Source: Leptospira ellinghausenii
GTDB taxonomy: Bacteria; Spirochaetota; Leptospiria; Leptospirales; Leptospiraceae
DNA length: 45,435 bases
Direction of reading: 5' to 3'
Assembly (NCBI RefSeq): GCF_003114815.1
Contig: NZ_BFAZ01000014.1
Coordinates: forward strand, 1-45,435
Part shown: positions 1-9,113 of the stretch, one piece after another
Position numbering within the stretch: the first letter of the stretch is position 1
Layout of the letters: each line of letters starts with the position of its first letter
Made by a program: the position numbers and the translations under genes
Notes under the pieces: model-generated
The model's database searches: none
What the model saw: the letters and a program-made list of their open reading frames with translations, nothing else
Told to the model about the DNA's origin: nothing

Positions 1-488
1 TGTGTGATGTAGAAAAGTTCTATTCACCATATATAATAAGTAAAAAATTCCAAATTTCGGATTTCATCTATGTTCCTCTAACTTTAGAAGAACGAACAAA
101 ACTTAAAACTAGACGATTAATCAATCAATACACTGAGGAGGAAGTTATAAAATATAACAAAGATTATAGGTCAGCTATTCTACATAATGATTTTTACTGG
201 AAAAATTTTAATGAAAAGGACAGAATGAAGAATGAAATCGAATACAATCACAGAGCTTTTAAGATATATAACTCAATAGAAACAAGGAAATGGTGTGATG
301 TGGATTCATTATCTCGGGAACTAGAGTTAGACAAACGTGAGGTTTCATTCATTATCAGAAAATGGAGTGAGTATGGAATAGCTGAAATCATTGAGAGAAA
401 GGAGCGATATAGGAAAGTTATGAAATTCAAAGTTAAGAATGTAAAACTGTATTATCTAATGTATTCGAATATAAAGGAAGGAAACTAA
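1..488 (+). CDS. 5'-truncated protein with a winged-helix-like C-terminus
   Basis: The reading frame is open from base 3 (Cys-Asp-Val-Glu...) to the TAA at 486-488, so this gene begins upstream of the window; the internal ATG at 225 is probably not the true start. About 162 residues are visible. The last 80 or so contain a helix-turn-helix-like pattern (SLSRELELDKREVSFIIRKW) followed by a basic beta-wing-like segment, which suggests DNA binding. The first half is charged and matches no family I recognise. The next gene starts one base after the stop, so the two are probably co-transcribed. Role unknown; a phage or plasmid replication or regulatory protein would fit but is not shown. Confidence 0.6.
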   Translation, partial: CDVEKFYSPYIISKKFQISDFIYVPLTLEERTKLKTRRLINQYTEEEVIKYNKDYRSAILHNDFYWKNFNEKDRMKNEIEYNHRAFKIYNSIETRKWCDVDSLSRELELDKREVSFIIRKWSEYGIAEIIERKERYRKVMKFKVKNVKLYYLMYSNIKEGN

Positions 489-489
489 A

Positions 490-759
490 ATGCAAAAATT
501 TAAACTCAGGGCTGGACACATCAGAACCCTACTACATAACCAAAATTTCAAATGTTATGTTTCAGGAATGGAACTCACCTATGATAACATTGAAATAGAA
601 CACATCATTCCTCTAACTATGGGTGGCGAACACTCCTTTGAAAACTTGTGTCTCGTGGATCGGTCTCTAAAAGAATTAAAACGATTCAAGACAAAGGAAG
701 AAATTATAGAATTATGTAAGATAATTTTAGCCAATGAACTACAATTATCAAATAATTAA
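490..759 (+). CDS. Small HNH endonuclease
   Basis: An 89-residue protein with an HNH-type core at about residues 22-55: a Cys-containing strand (FKCYVSGM), then IEIEHIIPLTMGGEHSFENLCLV, in which the Glu-His pair, the GG-x-H turn and the Asn-Leu match the HNH beta-beta-alpha metal fold. Only one of the usual structural Cys pairs is obvious. The ATG follows the previous stop by one base and has an AAGGAAGG ribosome-binding site. The downstream gene overlaps its last 26 bases. HNH proteins of this size occur in phages and mobile elements as nicking or packaging nucleases; which applies here cannot be read from the sequence. Confidence 0.7.
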   Translation: MQKFKLRAGHIRTLLHNQNFKCYVSGMELTYDNIEIEHIIPLTMGGEHSFENLCLVDRSLKELKRFKTKEEIIELCKIILANELQLSNN

Positions 760-1204
760 ATCTATCATAGTCAACTTAGAGAACAGAGTATTAACCCATG
801 AGCTGGAGGAGATTTACCTTTCCCCAAACTCATGGAGGAAATCTGTTTATAGGTTCTGTAGGAAAAACTTTGAAAAGCAAGAAAGGAGAAGAATGTCCTA
901 TGATATTTTCAAAATCAGAAATAATTCATATTTCAAGGAATCAGAAAGAGGGAAATGGAATCGGAAAATTAGCACTTTGACAGCCTCAAATTTTACCATA
1001 GTGAATGATGATGAAGACAGAATTCAAAGGATGATTTTGAAACTAGAAAGGAAAAGATTGGATACTACTAGGCAGTTATCCGACCCATTGCCACTAACTA
1101 GGCTCATCGAAAATTTTAACCGTCGGAAAACCGATGTTACCCGTGATGAATGGGACATTCCGATTTTACACCTAGTTAAGAAATTCAATTGGAAAAATTC
1201 GTAA
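734..1204 (+). CDS. Hypothetical basic protein
   Basis: 156 residues, strongly basic and rich in Arg/Lys, with no signal peptide or membrane segment. Its ATG lies 26 bases inside the HNH gene, so translation is probably coupled. I see no recognisable domain; the middle (residues 80-130) looks like a charged helical region (IQRMILKLERKRLDTTRQL). It is the last gene of the three-gene block at the left edge and is followed by roughly 900 bases with little coding potential. No function is proposed. Confidence 0.5.
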   Translation: MNYNYQIIKSIIVNLENRVLTHELEEIYLSPNSWRKSVYRFCRKNFEKQERRRMSYDIFKIRNNSYFKESERGKWNRKISTLTASNFTIVNDDEDRIQRMILKLERKRLDTTRQLSDPLPLTRLIENFNRRKTDVTRDEWDIPILHLVKKFNWKNS

Positions 1205-1312
1205 AAAACAGGGGTTAGGTTCGATAATTATCAATTGGTCACATTAAGTCTCCTAGAGAAGGCTTGACAATCCATTTAAGTAAAGTATAATCAGGCTTTT
1301 ATGGGGTAGGGA

Positions 1313-1549
1313 ATGCTTTTTAATCATGTCATTACTAAATGTCAGGCTAATTTTAAATCTGGATCATTAGCTACAATGGAGTTATACAATCCGATTAATT
1401 CTACTTTCTATACAGGTGGTATTTTTTGGAATCATCCAATTGGCTTATGGTTAATAAGTGCCTGGTTTAAATCACTTATTGCTATGGATATTCGATTCAG
1501 AATTATCTATGAAAATGGAACAGTTATAGATACTCTGGAATTTAAGTAA
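1313..1549 (+). CDS. Small hypothetical ORF, doubtful
   Basis: 78 codons with an acceptable ribosome-binding site (GGGGTAGGGA directly before the ATG). The composition is unusual (FWNHPIGLWLISAW, rich in Trp/Phe) and it ends in a short strand-like segment. No family is recognised and it stands alone between a finished operon and the next gene 600 bases away. It may be a gene remnant rather than an expressed protein. Confidence 0.3.
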   Translation: MLFNHVITKCQANFKSGSLATMELYNPINSTFYTGGIFWNHPIGLWLISAWFKSLIAMDIRFRIIYENGTVIDTLEFK

Positions 1550-2133
1550 AAAGAAATGAATTTCAAAGAATTTAAAGATGAAGTTTTCGGAGACAATCAG
1601 GCATTGGAAATAACCAAATTGATAATTTCCTAGATACCAATAAGGATATTTTTTTGCAAATCTGCATATAACTCTTGTGCCAATTTAAAATGAGTCATAC
1701 CAAATAAGTATTTGAAAAAAGCAATGCTTTTCCCATATGCAACTAGCATAAGTTACAAGGCTTGCAAAATGTCTATATTTTCAATCAAATAATTTAATTA
1801 AAGATAAAAATGAATCATCGTTTCTCAAAGAAATATGTTGCATTTTCAAAACCCAGTAATAACTTCATTATATCCTTAATTGGGATTTTAATACTTTTTT
1901 AAACCATGTATTGAAACAAAACTATAATAGATGTACGATTATACTCAATCGCAGAATCAACGTTATGCAACATAATAATTACCCTAAAAGCTAAATATTG
2001 CCCTACAATATGTAAGAAATGAATGTTTTATAAAGTTGCGTCTTTTTCAGTTAAATTTTCATATAACGTAATTCGGAAAAATCAAGTCACGCTAAATGCT
2101 ATGACACACTAACAATAAAGAAATATTTAACCT
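1550..2133. other. AT-rich intergenic stretch
   Basis: No open frame with a credible start and no strong hairpin or repeat is seen here. It separates the left-edge operon from the GHKL nuclease gene. The last 60 bases before the ATG at 2134 contain no Shine-Dalgarno sequence. The promoter of the GHKL gene presumably lies here but I cannot point to it. Confidence 0.5.
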
Positions 2134-3891
2134 ATGGACAAAGCAGCAAAGTTTAAAGTAGACCCAGCACTGACCAAAATTTTAGGAGAAAGTTACACTT
2201 CTGTTGAGGCAGCGATAAAAGAATTGGTTGACAATTGCTATGATGCGGACTCTACAATAGTTTCAGTTGAATTTCCTAATCCTTTTGACCATTCAAAAAT
2301 TATCATAACCGACAACGGGGAGGGTATGACGCCCGATGAAGTTAGAGATCAATATTTAAAAATTGCAAGCAGTAGAACTTCACGTAAAGGAGATACCACA
2401 CACGGTAAAAAACGAAAAGTAAAAGGACGTAAAGGGATAGGAAAATTTGCAGGACTAATGATTGCAAGTTTTATGGAAGTTAAAACTAAATCGAAAGGAC
2501 AAGAAACAACCATTGTAATTTCAAAAGAAGACATACTAGACAAGGACAAAGACCTTGATGCAATTGAACTGCCACTAAGTTCAATTCCTTGCAGCAAGAA
2601 GAGCCACGGAACAACAATTACGTTGACGGGGCTAAATCAAAATTTTACTTTTCCTAATCCTGAAAAACTTAAACAAATTTTATCCAGAGAATATTTACGA
2701 GAAAACGATTTTACTGTGACTGTAAATGGAGAAGAAGTTAGTGTAAAAGATATTCCAGGACAAAAATTTGAAAAAGAAATAAAACTTTCAAATGGTCAGA
2801 TTGTTACTGCTGTTGCGACAATAACAGACAAAGCTCATAAGTATCACGGAGTAAATTATAGAGTTGATGGAAAGGTTATCGGCAAGCCCAATAACCTTTT
2901 ATCAGAAAATGAACTTGTCCCACAAAAAGTACAAAAAAGATTGCACGTCGAAGTAAAGGCAGATTGCTTATTGAGCGACACAACAGCGGATTGGGGAGAA
3001 ATAAATGAAAGCAGTAAACTTAAACAAGAAATTGAAGAAGCATTGCAAAGCTGGATGGTTGATAGTTTACAAGAAGGTTGCAAACAAGAAATGATACTTG
3101 CGAAAGCAAGACATCAAAAAAAGATTAATGCTTACTTATCAAAACTCCCAGAATTTAAACAGCAGATTGCTAAAGCAGCACTTGAAAAAGTAATTGAAAG
3201 ATTTTGGACAGAGGATGACAGCAAAATTGATACTATAATTTCCATAATGATTGATGCGTTTGAAAAAGGACATTATTGGGCAGTGTTAGAAAATATTGAT
3301 CAAGCAGACGACCATCATATTGAAAAGTTAGCAGAAGCCTTCAATGAATTTGGTCTATATGAAATTACAATGATGACTCATCAGGCATCAGCAAAAGCTA
3401 AGTTCCTGGACAGGCTTCAAACTCTCATTGACAATCCCGATACATTAGAGGCAACAGTTCATCAAGCACTTTCAAATAACCTTTGGATTTTAGGTTATGA
3501 GTATTCACATTTTATTTCAAACCAATCATTGAAAAAAGCTTGCGAACAACTTTGTGACAAATTCTATAAAGGCGAAAACGCAAATAAACGACCCGATTTG
3601 TTTTTAGGAATGGCATATAATCGTGAACGACTTTTAATTGAGTTTAAAAGACCGTCACATACGTTGACACGATATGATGAAGCCCAAGCACAGCGCTACA
3701 GAGACGAACTTTCAACAATGTTTCCTAACGACAGAATTATTGTTAAATTAATTGGTGGTGATACAGGAGGAAAAATAAAACAACAGAACAATGCCAACGA
3801 TCTGGCTTATCACTCTTTCACGGAAATTATTTCTAATGCAAGAGCTAATTATGATTGGCTGATCAATGAACTGACTCAATCAAATGGTTAA
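2134..3891 (+). CDS. GHKL (HSP90/MORC-like) ATPase fused to a PD-(D/E)xK nuclease domain
   Basis: 585 residues. The N-terminus is a Bergerat-fold ATPase: N-box Glu30 to Asn34 (EAAIKELVDNCYDAD), G1 box DNGEGM at 60-65 with the ATP-binding Asp60, G2 glycine loop GRKGIGKF at 98-105, and a GTTITLTG strand. The middle is helical. The last 130 residues look like a restriction-type nuclease: Asp488, then Glu503-Phe-Lys505 (IEFKRP) and Gln518 on the following helix, similar in layout to Shedu/DUF4263-type domains. Bacterial MORC- or HSP90-like ATPases fused to nucleases are known as predicted defence genes, with ATP-driven dimer closure thought to control DNA binding and cleavage. It is a single-gene unit. 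There is no Shine-Dalgarno sequence before the ATG, unlike most neighbours, and its codon choice looks somewhat different, hinting at separate acquisition. Confidence 0.8.
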   Translation: MDKAAKFKVDPALTKILGESYTSVEAAIKELVDNCYDADSTIVSVEFPNPFDHSKIIITDNGEGMTPDEVRDQYLKIASSRTSRKGDTTHGKKRKVKGRKGIGKFAGLMIASFMEVKTKSKGQETTIVISKEDILDKDKDLDAIELPLSSIPCSKKSHGTTITLTGLNQNFTFPNPEKLKQILSREYLRENDFTVTVNGEEVSVKDIPGQKFEKEIKLSNGQIVTAVATITDKAHKYHGVNYRVDGKVIGKPNNLLSENELVPQKVQKRLHVEVKADCLLSDTTADWGEINESSKLKQEIEEALQSWMVDSLQEGCKQEMILAKARHQKKINAYLSKLPEFKQQIAKAALEKVIERFWTEDDSKIDTIISIMIDAFEKGHYWAVLENIDQADDHHIEKLAEAFNEFGLYEITMMTHQASAKAKFLDRLQTLIDNPDTLEATVHQALSNNLWILGYEYSHFISNQSLKKACEQLCDKFYKGENANKRPDLFLGMAYNRERLLIEFKRPSHTLTRYDEAQAQRYRDELSTMFPNDRIIVKLIGGDTGGKIKQQNNANDLAYHSFTEIISNARANYDWLINELTQSNG

Positions 3892-4319
3892 CTTGATACA
3901 AACGACAAATAGAGGCAATCGAGATAACACGGGTTTATCAAAAACGATAGATTCTGATCAATACCCCCCCCCTCTTTTCTAAATTTAGAAAACCCTTTAC
4001 CGTAAATACCCAGCCAATGTATTTTGCCCGAATTCGTCTAAATATTTTTCTATAAAAAATAACTACATAAAAACATTTTTATGGAGAAAAAGTAGGTGTT
4101 TTTTATTTATTAAAACTTAGAAAAGTATTAGAGAAATTCAAAGTAGCAATTTATGACTTTTGTGGAGAATTATCTGAAGAGCTGTCTTTAATAGGCAATT
4201 GAGATTTTCATACAAATGAAATCTATGGAAAAAGATTAAATTTTTGTTTTCTATATTTTTGATTAAACCCTCGGTAATTATAAGTGGATATTTTTACGAC
4301 TCATGTTTAGCGGATATAA
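3892..4319. other. Intergenic region with an 18-bp palindrome
   Basis: Non-coding between two defence units. It holds a run of nine C (3964-3972) and, just after it, a perfect 18-bp palindrome at 3975-3992 (arms TTTTCTAAA / TTTAGAAAA). From about 4117 a short open stretch (AIYDFCGELSEELS...) ends in TGA at about 4203 and looks like the end of a lost gene. The promoter for the next operon should lie near 4250-4310. Confidence 0.4.
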
Positions 4320-5891
4320 ATGATAGAAAAACTTAAACAAAAATATAGTAAAGCCGTTCGGACAACCCTTTTGGCTCAGGATAAACTGACAAGTAAATGG
4401 TACCATTTTTTTTCTGTAATTGAATTGCAAACTGAAGATGAATACCCCTATTCGATTCCGAATGAAAAATGGGAAAATGGATGTGTCCGTGCTAAGCAAT
4501 CTAATTTGGAGGAATACACTTTTTATCTTTCGATTGATGAGATAGCTTCAGTTGACGAGGCATTAAAATCATTTAATAATCCAACAGATAAATATGAAAT
4601 TGATGGACATAAAATATCATTCTTTAACTCCTCTTTTGTAAAAGAACCATCAGGAAATTATCCTTTAGTTTTCGGTTCGAATTTCTTCACCGATAAGGGA
4701 GTTTCCTCGATCCTTCCAAAAAGGAAATCGGGTCTATTAGTTTGGTGTCAAATTGATGGTGAGCGGAAAACAGATGCTAAATTTATTTCAACGAAAAGTG
4801 TAACAAAAGAAATGTCTGCACTCCAAAGTTTAACATTAGAGTGGTTAGATTTTGACATTTTACAAAAAAGAGAGCATATCGGGAATGTATATTTATCTGC
4901 ACCAAACCCATATTTTAGGGAAATTAAAGTATCTCTTTCAATTGATCCGTTAGGTGTGAATTACAAAGTATTAACACGAGGAATTACTTTTGAACCTTTA
5001 ATATTTAGAATTATAGATAAACATGGAGATGCAATTGCATTTGATAAATCCATTGAAATAAAAAATCAAGCTGGTTTTATCGAGCTTCCTCACGAACCAC
5101 ATTTATTTGAACTAAGAATTTATAATAAAGATAAAGACTTGATAGCAATCCACGAACCTTCCACATTCGTACGTAGTTTTCGACTTGATATGTCTATGAA
5201 ACATGAAGACATTAACATAAAAGTAAATTCAAAAAAAGGAATTAAAGAATTTTCTATTGAGAAATACTCAAAAGAATCACCTTATGTCTTTGGAAAGCCA
5301 AAAGATTTTATCCCTGAATACTTTTTTAGAAAAGCTGATGAAGAAAGACATCACAGTGATCTTGCAAAACGTAAAGAATTCATCTTTTACTCGGGTGCAA
5401 AGGAAGAAACGGAAATAATTAAACTGAAAGAAAGAGCTAAGTCTGATATAAGAGAAATAGTTAATAACGCCAATGATACATGTTACTTATGCGATCCATA
5501 TTTCAGTAGTATGGACATAGTTGAATTTGCGTTCCATATTAGGAATATTAGTGTTAAAATAAATATACTTAACAGTAAAGAATTTATTACAAAGGAAGAG
5601 GCTAAAAATATAACAAACATAATAAATGAATATAATAGTAAAGGAATTGGAAAAATCGATGTTCGTATTCTTAGAGGCGACGGTATTCTTCATGATAGAT
5701 TTGTTGTTACCGATAACAATATTTGGTTTATAGGTAGTTCATTTAATGAAATTGGAAAAAGAGCCACTTGCGTTGCAAAAATACCTGAATCCTCGGGAAA
5801 ACTTATAATTAAAGAAATTGAAAAATGGTTTAGTTTAGAAAAGTTTTCTCAAAACATTTCAGACTTCGCAAACGAGGTAAAAAATGGCTAA
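4320..5891 (+). CDS. Phospholipase-D-fold protein with a large N-terminal domain (VPA1262-like?)
   Basis: 523 residues. Residues 1 to about 330 form a beta-rich domain without obvious catalytic motifs; its layout recalls the VPA1262 N-terminal family, but I offer that only as a possibility. Residues 370-510 look like one half of a PLD fold: a strand with CYLCDPYFSS, then His458-Asp-Arg460-Phe-x4-Asp465 and a GSS turn. This is the HKD motif with Arg replacing Lys, as in the MITD1-C-like PLD branch. PLD enzymes need two such motifs, so a homodimer, or a heterodimer with the next gene product, is expected. The next gene overlaps by 8 bases. Nuclease or phospholipase activity in defence is the likely role, by analogy and context. 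Confidence 0.65.
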   Translation: MIEKLKQKYSKAVRTTLLAQDKLTSKWYHFFSVIELQTEDEYPYSIPNEKWENGCVRAKQSNLEEYTFYLSIDEIASVDEALKSFNNPTDKYEIDGHKISFFNSSFVKEPSGNYPLVFGSNFFTDKGVSSILPKRKSGLLVWCQIDGERKTDAKFISTKSVTKEMSALQSLTLEWLDFDILQKREHIGNVYLSAPNPYFREIKVSLSIDPLGVNYKVLTRGITFEPLIFRIIDKHGDAIAFDKSIEIKNQAGFIELPHEPHLFELRIYNKDKDLIAIHEPSTFVRSFRLDMSMKHEDINIKVNSKKGIKEFSIEKYSKESPYVFGKPKDFIPEYFFRKADEERHHSDLAKRKEFIFYSGAKEETEIIKLKERAKSDIREIVNNANDTCYLCDPYFSSMDIVEFAFHIRNISVKINILNSKEFITKEEAKNITNIINEYNSKGIGKIDVRILRGDGILHDRFVVTDNNIWFIGSSFNEIGKRATCVAKIPESSGKLIIKEIEKWFSLEKFSQNISDFANEVKNG

Positions 5892-6483
5892 TTTTTTTCC
5901 CGAAAATTCGTTAAATGAAGCTCTTAAGATGCATGAATGTGGGCAAGAGGAATATTGGTTTTACCATCAAAGCTCACATCCTGACAATAACCCCTTGTTG
6001 TATCAAGAATTGATTAATAATGCTTTGAGTGAAATAATCGTTTGGGACCCTTATTTCAATGTAAATTTTCCTAATTCCGATCAAGATATTTTTGTAAATA
6101 TTAAAAATGACATTACAATCAAGATTCTGACAGTTAAGAATTTGGTCAGACCAAACCATGATTATCTTACATCAGTTCATAGAGCAATGAAATCTAAAAT
6201 TGACCCCGCAAAAGATTGCAGGTTTGGTTTAAGAGTTATAAATAAAGTTGATTGTGCAAATCACGGAAAGAGCCTTTTTCATGACAGATTTTTAATTATA
6301 GATAGTAATCAAGTGTATTTAATCGGAAGTTCTATTGGTTGGCATTTGAAATCTCATGGATCAACAGGTATTTTTAAAGTATCCAAGCCTGATACAATTT
6401 CCTTCATCCAATCAATTTTTAAATTTTATTGGGATAATTCTACAGAACATGAAATACCATTAGCCTATTTGCATCTATTATGA
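5884..6483 (+). CDS. Small phospholipase-D-fold protein, partner of the upstream gene product
   Basis: 199 residues, essentially a lone PLD-like domain. A strand with IIVWDPYFNVNFP (compare YLCDPYFSS upstream) is followed by His133-Asp-Arg-Phe-x4-Asp140 and GSSIGWH. The same His-Asp-Arg-Phe variant of the HKD motif occurs in the preceding protein, so the two likely arose by duplication and may pair to build one active site. It overlaps the upstream gene by 8 bases and the downstream gene by 4 (ATGA), a tightly coupled operon. No signal peptide, so cytosolic. Confidence 0.65.
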   Translation: MANFFPENSLNEALKMHECGQEEYWFYHQSSHPDNNPLLYQELINNALSEIIVWDPYFNVNFPNSDQDIFVNIKNDITIKILTVKNLVRPNHDYLTSVHRAMKSKIDPAKDCRFGLRVINKVDCANHGKSLFHDRFLIIDSNQVYLIGSSIGWHLKSHGSTGIFKVSKPDTISFIQSIFKFYWDNSTEHEIPLAYLHLL

Positions 6484-8447
6484 ATGATGATAACTTTTAC
6501 AAATATGACTTGTATACTCTCGAACATATTTATGCTGAGAGCAAATTCGTTAATGAGCTAGATACAATATCGTCGCTAAATGAATCTATAAAGTCTTTCA
6601 TTGGACAAGTTTCCGACTATCTTTACCAATCAATAATAGAAAGCAAAAAAGTCGACATTGAGGAATTTGTATGTCCTAATATCGATAAAGAACTAGTCGC
6701 AAATTTTTCCAAAAATCCGCTCTATAGTTCATATATCGAAATAAATATTTCTGAATTTGTATTTAAAAAATTTTTAAAAAGAATTTTTGAGAAGGACGGA
6801 CTAAATAATGAATCTCACTTAATTCAAAAATATATCCATTCCTGGTTAGAGAGAAAATTAGCGCTCAATATTGTCCAAGATTTCCGCTTTAAAACTTTAG
6901 ATGTATTGAAAATATTAATAGATAAAACCGAGATGCTTCGTGGTTTTTACATTGATTTAGTTGATAATATTCCAAAAGAATGGGTTACAAACAATAAAGA
7001 AGATTGGACGAGTATTCAAGTTAGCCCCGATAAAATAGTTGATTCTATAAGACTTCATGATAAAGAATTTATTAAAAAATATGATATAACTTTATCGGAA
7101 CTTTCAAAAGAAAAAAGTTGGACCTTTGTTCGAGAGGCAACCAGGGATTCGGAATATATTTGGTTAAACTCCGAGTTTCATTTTATTTCTTCCGTTCTCA
7201 TTAGAACTGATATCTTACTATGGATTGAATTTTGGGATAATTTAAAACTTCCAATAATTCAAGATAGTGTGTTTTCATCATCGTATACTTTTATTCCCAA
7301 AGCATATTTACAATTAATTGCAGCATTGACAGAAAATAGAGTAAAGGTAAAATCTGATTTGAAAGTTCTACTGTTTATCGTTTCGAAAAATTTTTTCAAA
7401 AATTCAGTTGAGCAATCCAATAGATTTTTAATCTACGAGGATAATGAAAGGAAAAATGAAGGAAATTATTTTATTTTTGAAAAAGGGTTAGAAAAAAGAA
7501 AAGAATGGCTTGAAGAAAAGCGGAATAACTATGAAATTTTAGTCCAGTCACTAGTTTTAATTCTATCAAATTCGGAAATTGAAGATTGGATTTTTAGTTA
7601 CAAACCGAAAAGAAATAATTCGCAATTTAAACAAGATGCAAACTATAATTCGGAAATTGAATTACTCATAGTTACTTACAAGAGAAAATTTAATGGGCAA
7701 TTGAATTTTGAATTGGAGGCGTTCAATCTTCAAAAATTCAATTTCTATGTTGAAGTAGCGAAAGAAAAAGAATATAAAAAAGAGACTTTAATCTTAATCG
7801 AAGCAATGACAAACTTTGTTTCCTCAGATAATTTCTTTTGGGACAGAACTTTTTCGGAGCCATACGGGTCCACATTAAAAGGTTTAAGTTTCGTTATAAG
7901 CCAACAGGAGAATCCGATTCAAATTGCAAAAGAACTAATCAAAAAATTTAAAACTATTCATCAAGGTTGGAAGCCTTCCAAGATTGACCACTCGCCAATA
8001 ATAAAAGAATCTTTCATCTGTTCAGGTGTTGCCCTTTTATTTGAATATGAATACGCATTCAGAGATAAAAGAGAAGAAACGATCTTTTTCAAAGAATTAT
8101 TGGAACATATTTTAATGCAGATAAGGTTCTCACTGACTGATTATTCAGAATATTATCAAATTCCATTGAGGTTATTATTCTTGGTGGCAAATAAAATCTT
8201 TACAGAAGTAAAGGAATTATTTGAACTAAAATTAATCGATAGTTACGATGACTTCTATTCCCTTTTAGTTATTTTATCAATTGATAAAATTCCGCTTCTG
8301 GAGACCTCAAAAGAGCTACTTAAAGTAAGAATGGAAACAGATTTTTTATTGCTTAAACGTCAGTTAAAAAATCGTAATCAAGAGGATAAAATACACGAAT
8401 TGGAAAAGATGATAGAAATTTTGGAAATTGAAAAAAAGGAGAGCTAA
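6480..8447 (+). CDS. Large helical protein of the PLD operon, function unknown
   Basis: 655 residues starting at an ATGA overlap with the PLD-domain gene. The protein is acidic to neutral, alpha-helical in appearance and rich in Lys, Glu, Phe and Ile, with no Walker, nuclease or protease motif that I can recognise and no membrane segment. The last 60 residues are a likely coiled coil (LLLKRQLKNRNQEDKIHELE). Position as third gene after two PLD-fold proteins suggests a sensor, scaffold or inhibitor subunit of the same system. That is inference from gene order only. Confidence 0.6.
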   Translation: MNDDNFYKYDLYTLEHIYAESKFVNELDTISSLNESIKSFIGQVSDYLYQSIIESKKVDIEEFVCPNIDKELVANFSKNPLYSSYIEINISEFVFKKFLKRIFEKDGLNNESHLIQKYIHSWLERKLALNIVQDFRFKTLDVLKILIDKTEMLRGFYIDLVDNIPKEWVTNNKEDWTSIQVSPDKIVDSIRLHDKEFIKKYDITLSELSKEKSWTFVREATRDSEYIWLNSEFHFISSVLIRTDILLWIEFWDNLKLPIIQDSVFSSSYTFIPKAYLQLIAALTENRVKVKSDLKVLLFIVSKNFFKNSVEQSNRFLIYEDNERKNEGNYFIFEKGLEKRKEWLEEKRNNYEILVQSLVLILSNSEIEDWIFSYKPKRNNSQFKQDANYNSEIELLIVTYKRKFNGQLNFELEAFNLQKFNFYVEVAKEKEYKKETLILIEAMTNFVSSDNFFWDRTFSEPYGSTLKGLSFVISQQENPIQIAKELIKKFKTIHQGWKPSKIDHSPIIKESFICSGVALLFEYEYAFRDKREETIFFKELLEHILMQIRFSLTDYSEYYQIPLRLLFLVANKIFTEVKELFELKLIDSYDDFYSLLVILSIDKIPLLETSKELLKVRMETDFLLLKRQLKNRNQEDKIHELEKMIEILEIEKKES

Positions 8448-8557
8448 CAAGAAAATTATTGGGATTGGGTAAAGTTGAAGTTAGTAATTACAATATAATT
8501 TTCTCACCTGATGTTTATTGTTTTCCTGGGAACTTGGATTATCCAATATAATCTAAA

Positions 8558-8592
8558 TATGGAATATTCTTCGTAGCTTAGAATATCCCATA
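8558..8592. terminator. Candidate shared terminator between convergent operons
   Basis: A 13-bp inverted repeat (TATGGAATATTCT and AGAATATCCCATA, one mismatch) with a 9-base loop lies between the ends of the PLD operon (8447) and the LRAT gene (8646), which converge. Neither side has a long T tract, so termination strength is uncertain. A smaller perfect inverted repeat, TTGGAT/ATCCAA, lies just before it. Confidence 0.4.
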
Positions 8593-8645
8593 ATATGTAT
8601 AAATAATAGACAATTGTTTGATTTGCTTGAGAATCGATTCTTTCT

Positions 8646-9062
8646 TCAATTTCTTGCCCATTTTTTTCTTGAGGAACTTCTTTTGCTTAAATAAATTAAA
8701 CCTGCAATTGCGCCAAAAGTAAGTACTCCTCTAACTGCTGAAGATGTTTCAATTCCATCTACAATTGAGCTACTAAAGTGCTGGCAATTAAAAGATGTCA
8801 AATTATATTGTCTTCGATCATTTAAAGCATGATATATACGTTGAAACACTTCTCGCATAGGCAATCTTGGTTCACGAATTTGAAAGAATTTCTCTTTCCC
8901 GAGAAACTCATTAAGAGTTACAATTTCAACATTTTTGTTTTGGTGATTGTGTAAAATTAAAATATTTCCAAAAGCATCTTTTCCTAATATAACTCCAGTA
9001 TGCCTAAAGCCAAATTCTTTTGGTCTCGATATCTCCCAACCTATGTGCAAATCTAAATTCAT
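8646..9062 (-). CDS. LRAT/NlpC-P60-like Cys hydrolase with C-terminal membrane anchor
   Basis: 138 residues. His21 in FRHTGVILG and Cys93 in the block FNCQHF match the circularly permuted papain-like LRAT family (His in the first strand region, catalytic Cys in N-C-x-H-F late in the domain). Family members act on lipid acyl chains or as peptidases and thiolesterases. Residues 112-126 (VLTFGAIAGLIYL) are hydrophobic and followed by a basic tail (SKRSSSRKKW), giving a single C-terminal transmembrane anchor. GGAG precedes the ATG. It is the last gene of the MBL / E2-E1-JAB / patatin operon, 51 bases after the patatin gene. It could be a second membrane-acting effector or a processing enzyme; the sequence does not decide. 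Confidence 0.7.
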   Translation of the reverse strand: MNLDLHIGWEISRPKEFGFRHTGVILGKDAFGNILILHNHQNKNVEIVTLNEFLGKEKFFQIREPRLPMREVFQRIYHALNDRRQYNLTSFNCQHFSSSIVDGIETSSAVRGVLTFGAIAGLIYLSKRSSSRKKWARN

Positions 9063-9113
9063 ATTCTACTTCTCCGCTTTTATGATTTTACAAATTTCAA
9101 TTTTCCATCGACT

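Noticed and set aside
3964..3972. Run of nine C as a phase-variation tract
   Set aside because: It lies between genes after a stop codon and not near enough to a promoter to suggest a switch.
4117..4205. Short open stretch before the PLD operon
   Set aside because: Only about 30 codons with no start site or family resemblance; at most the end of a lost gene.
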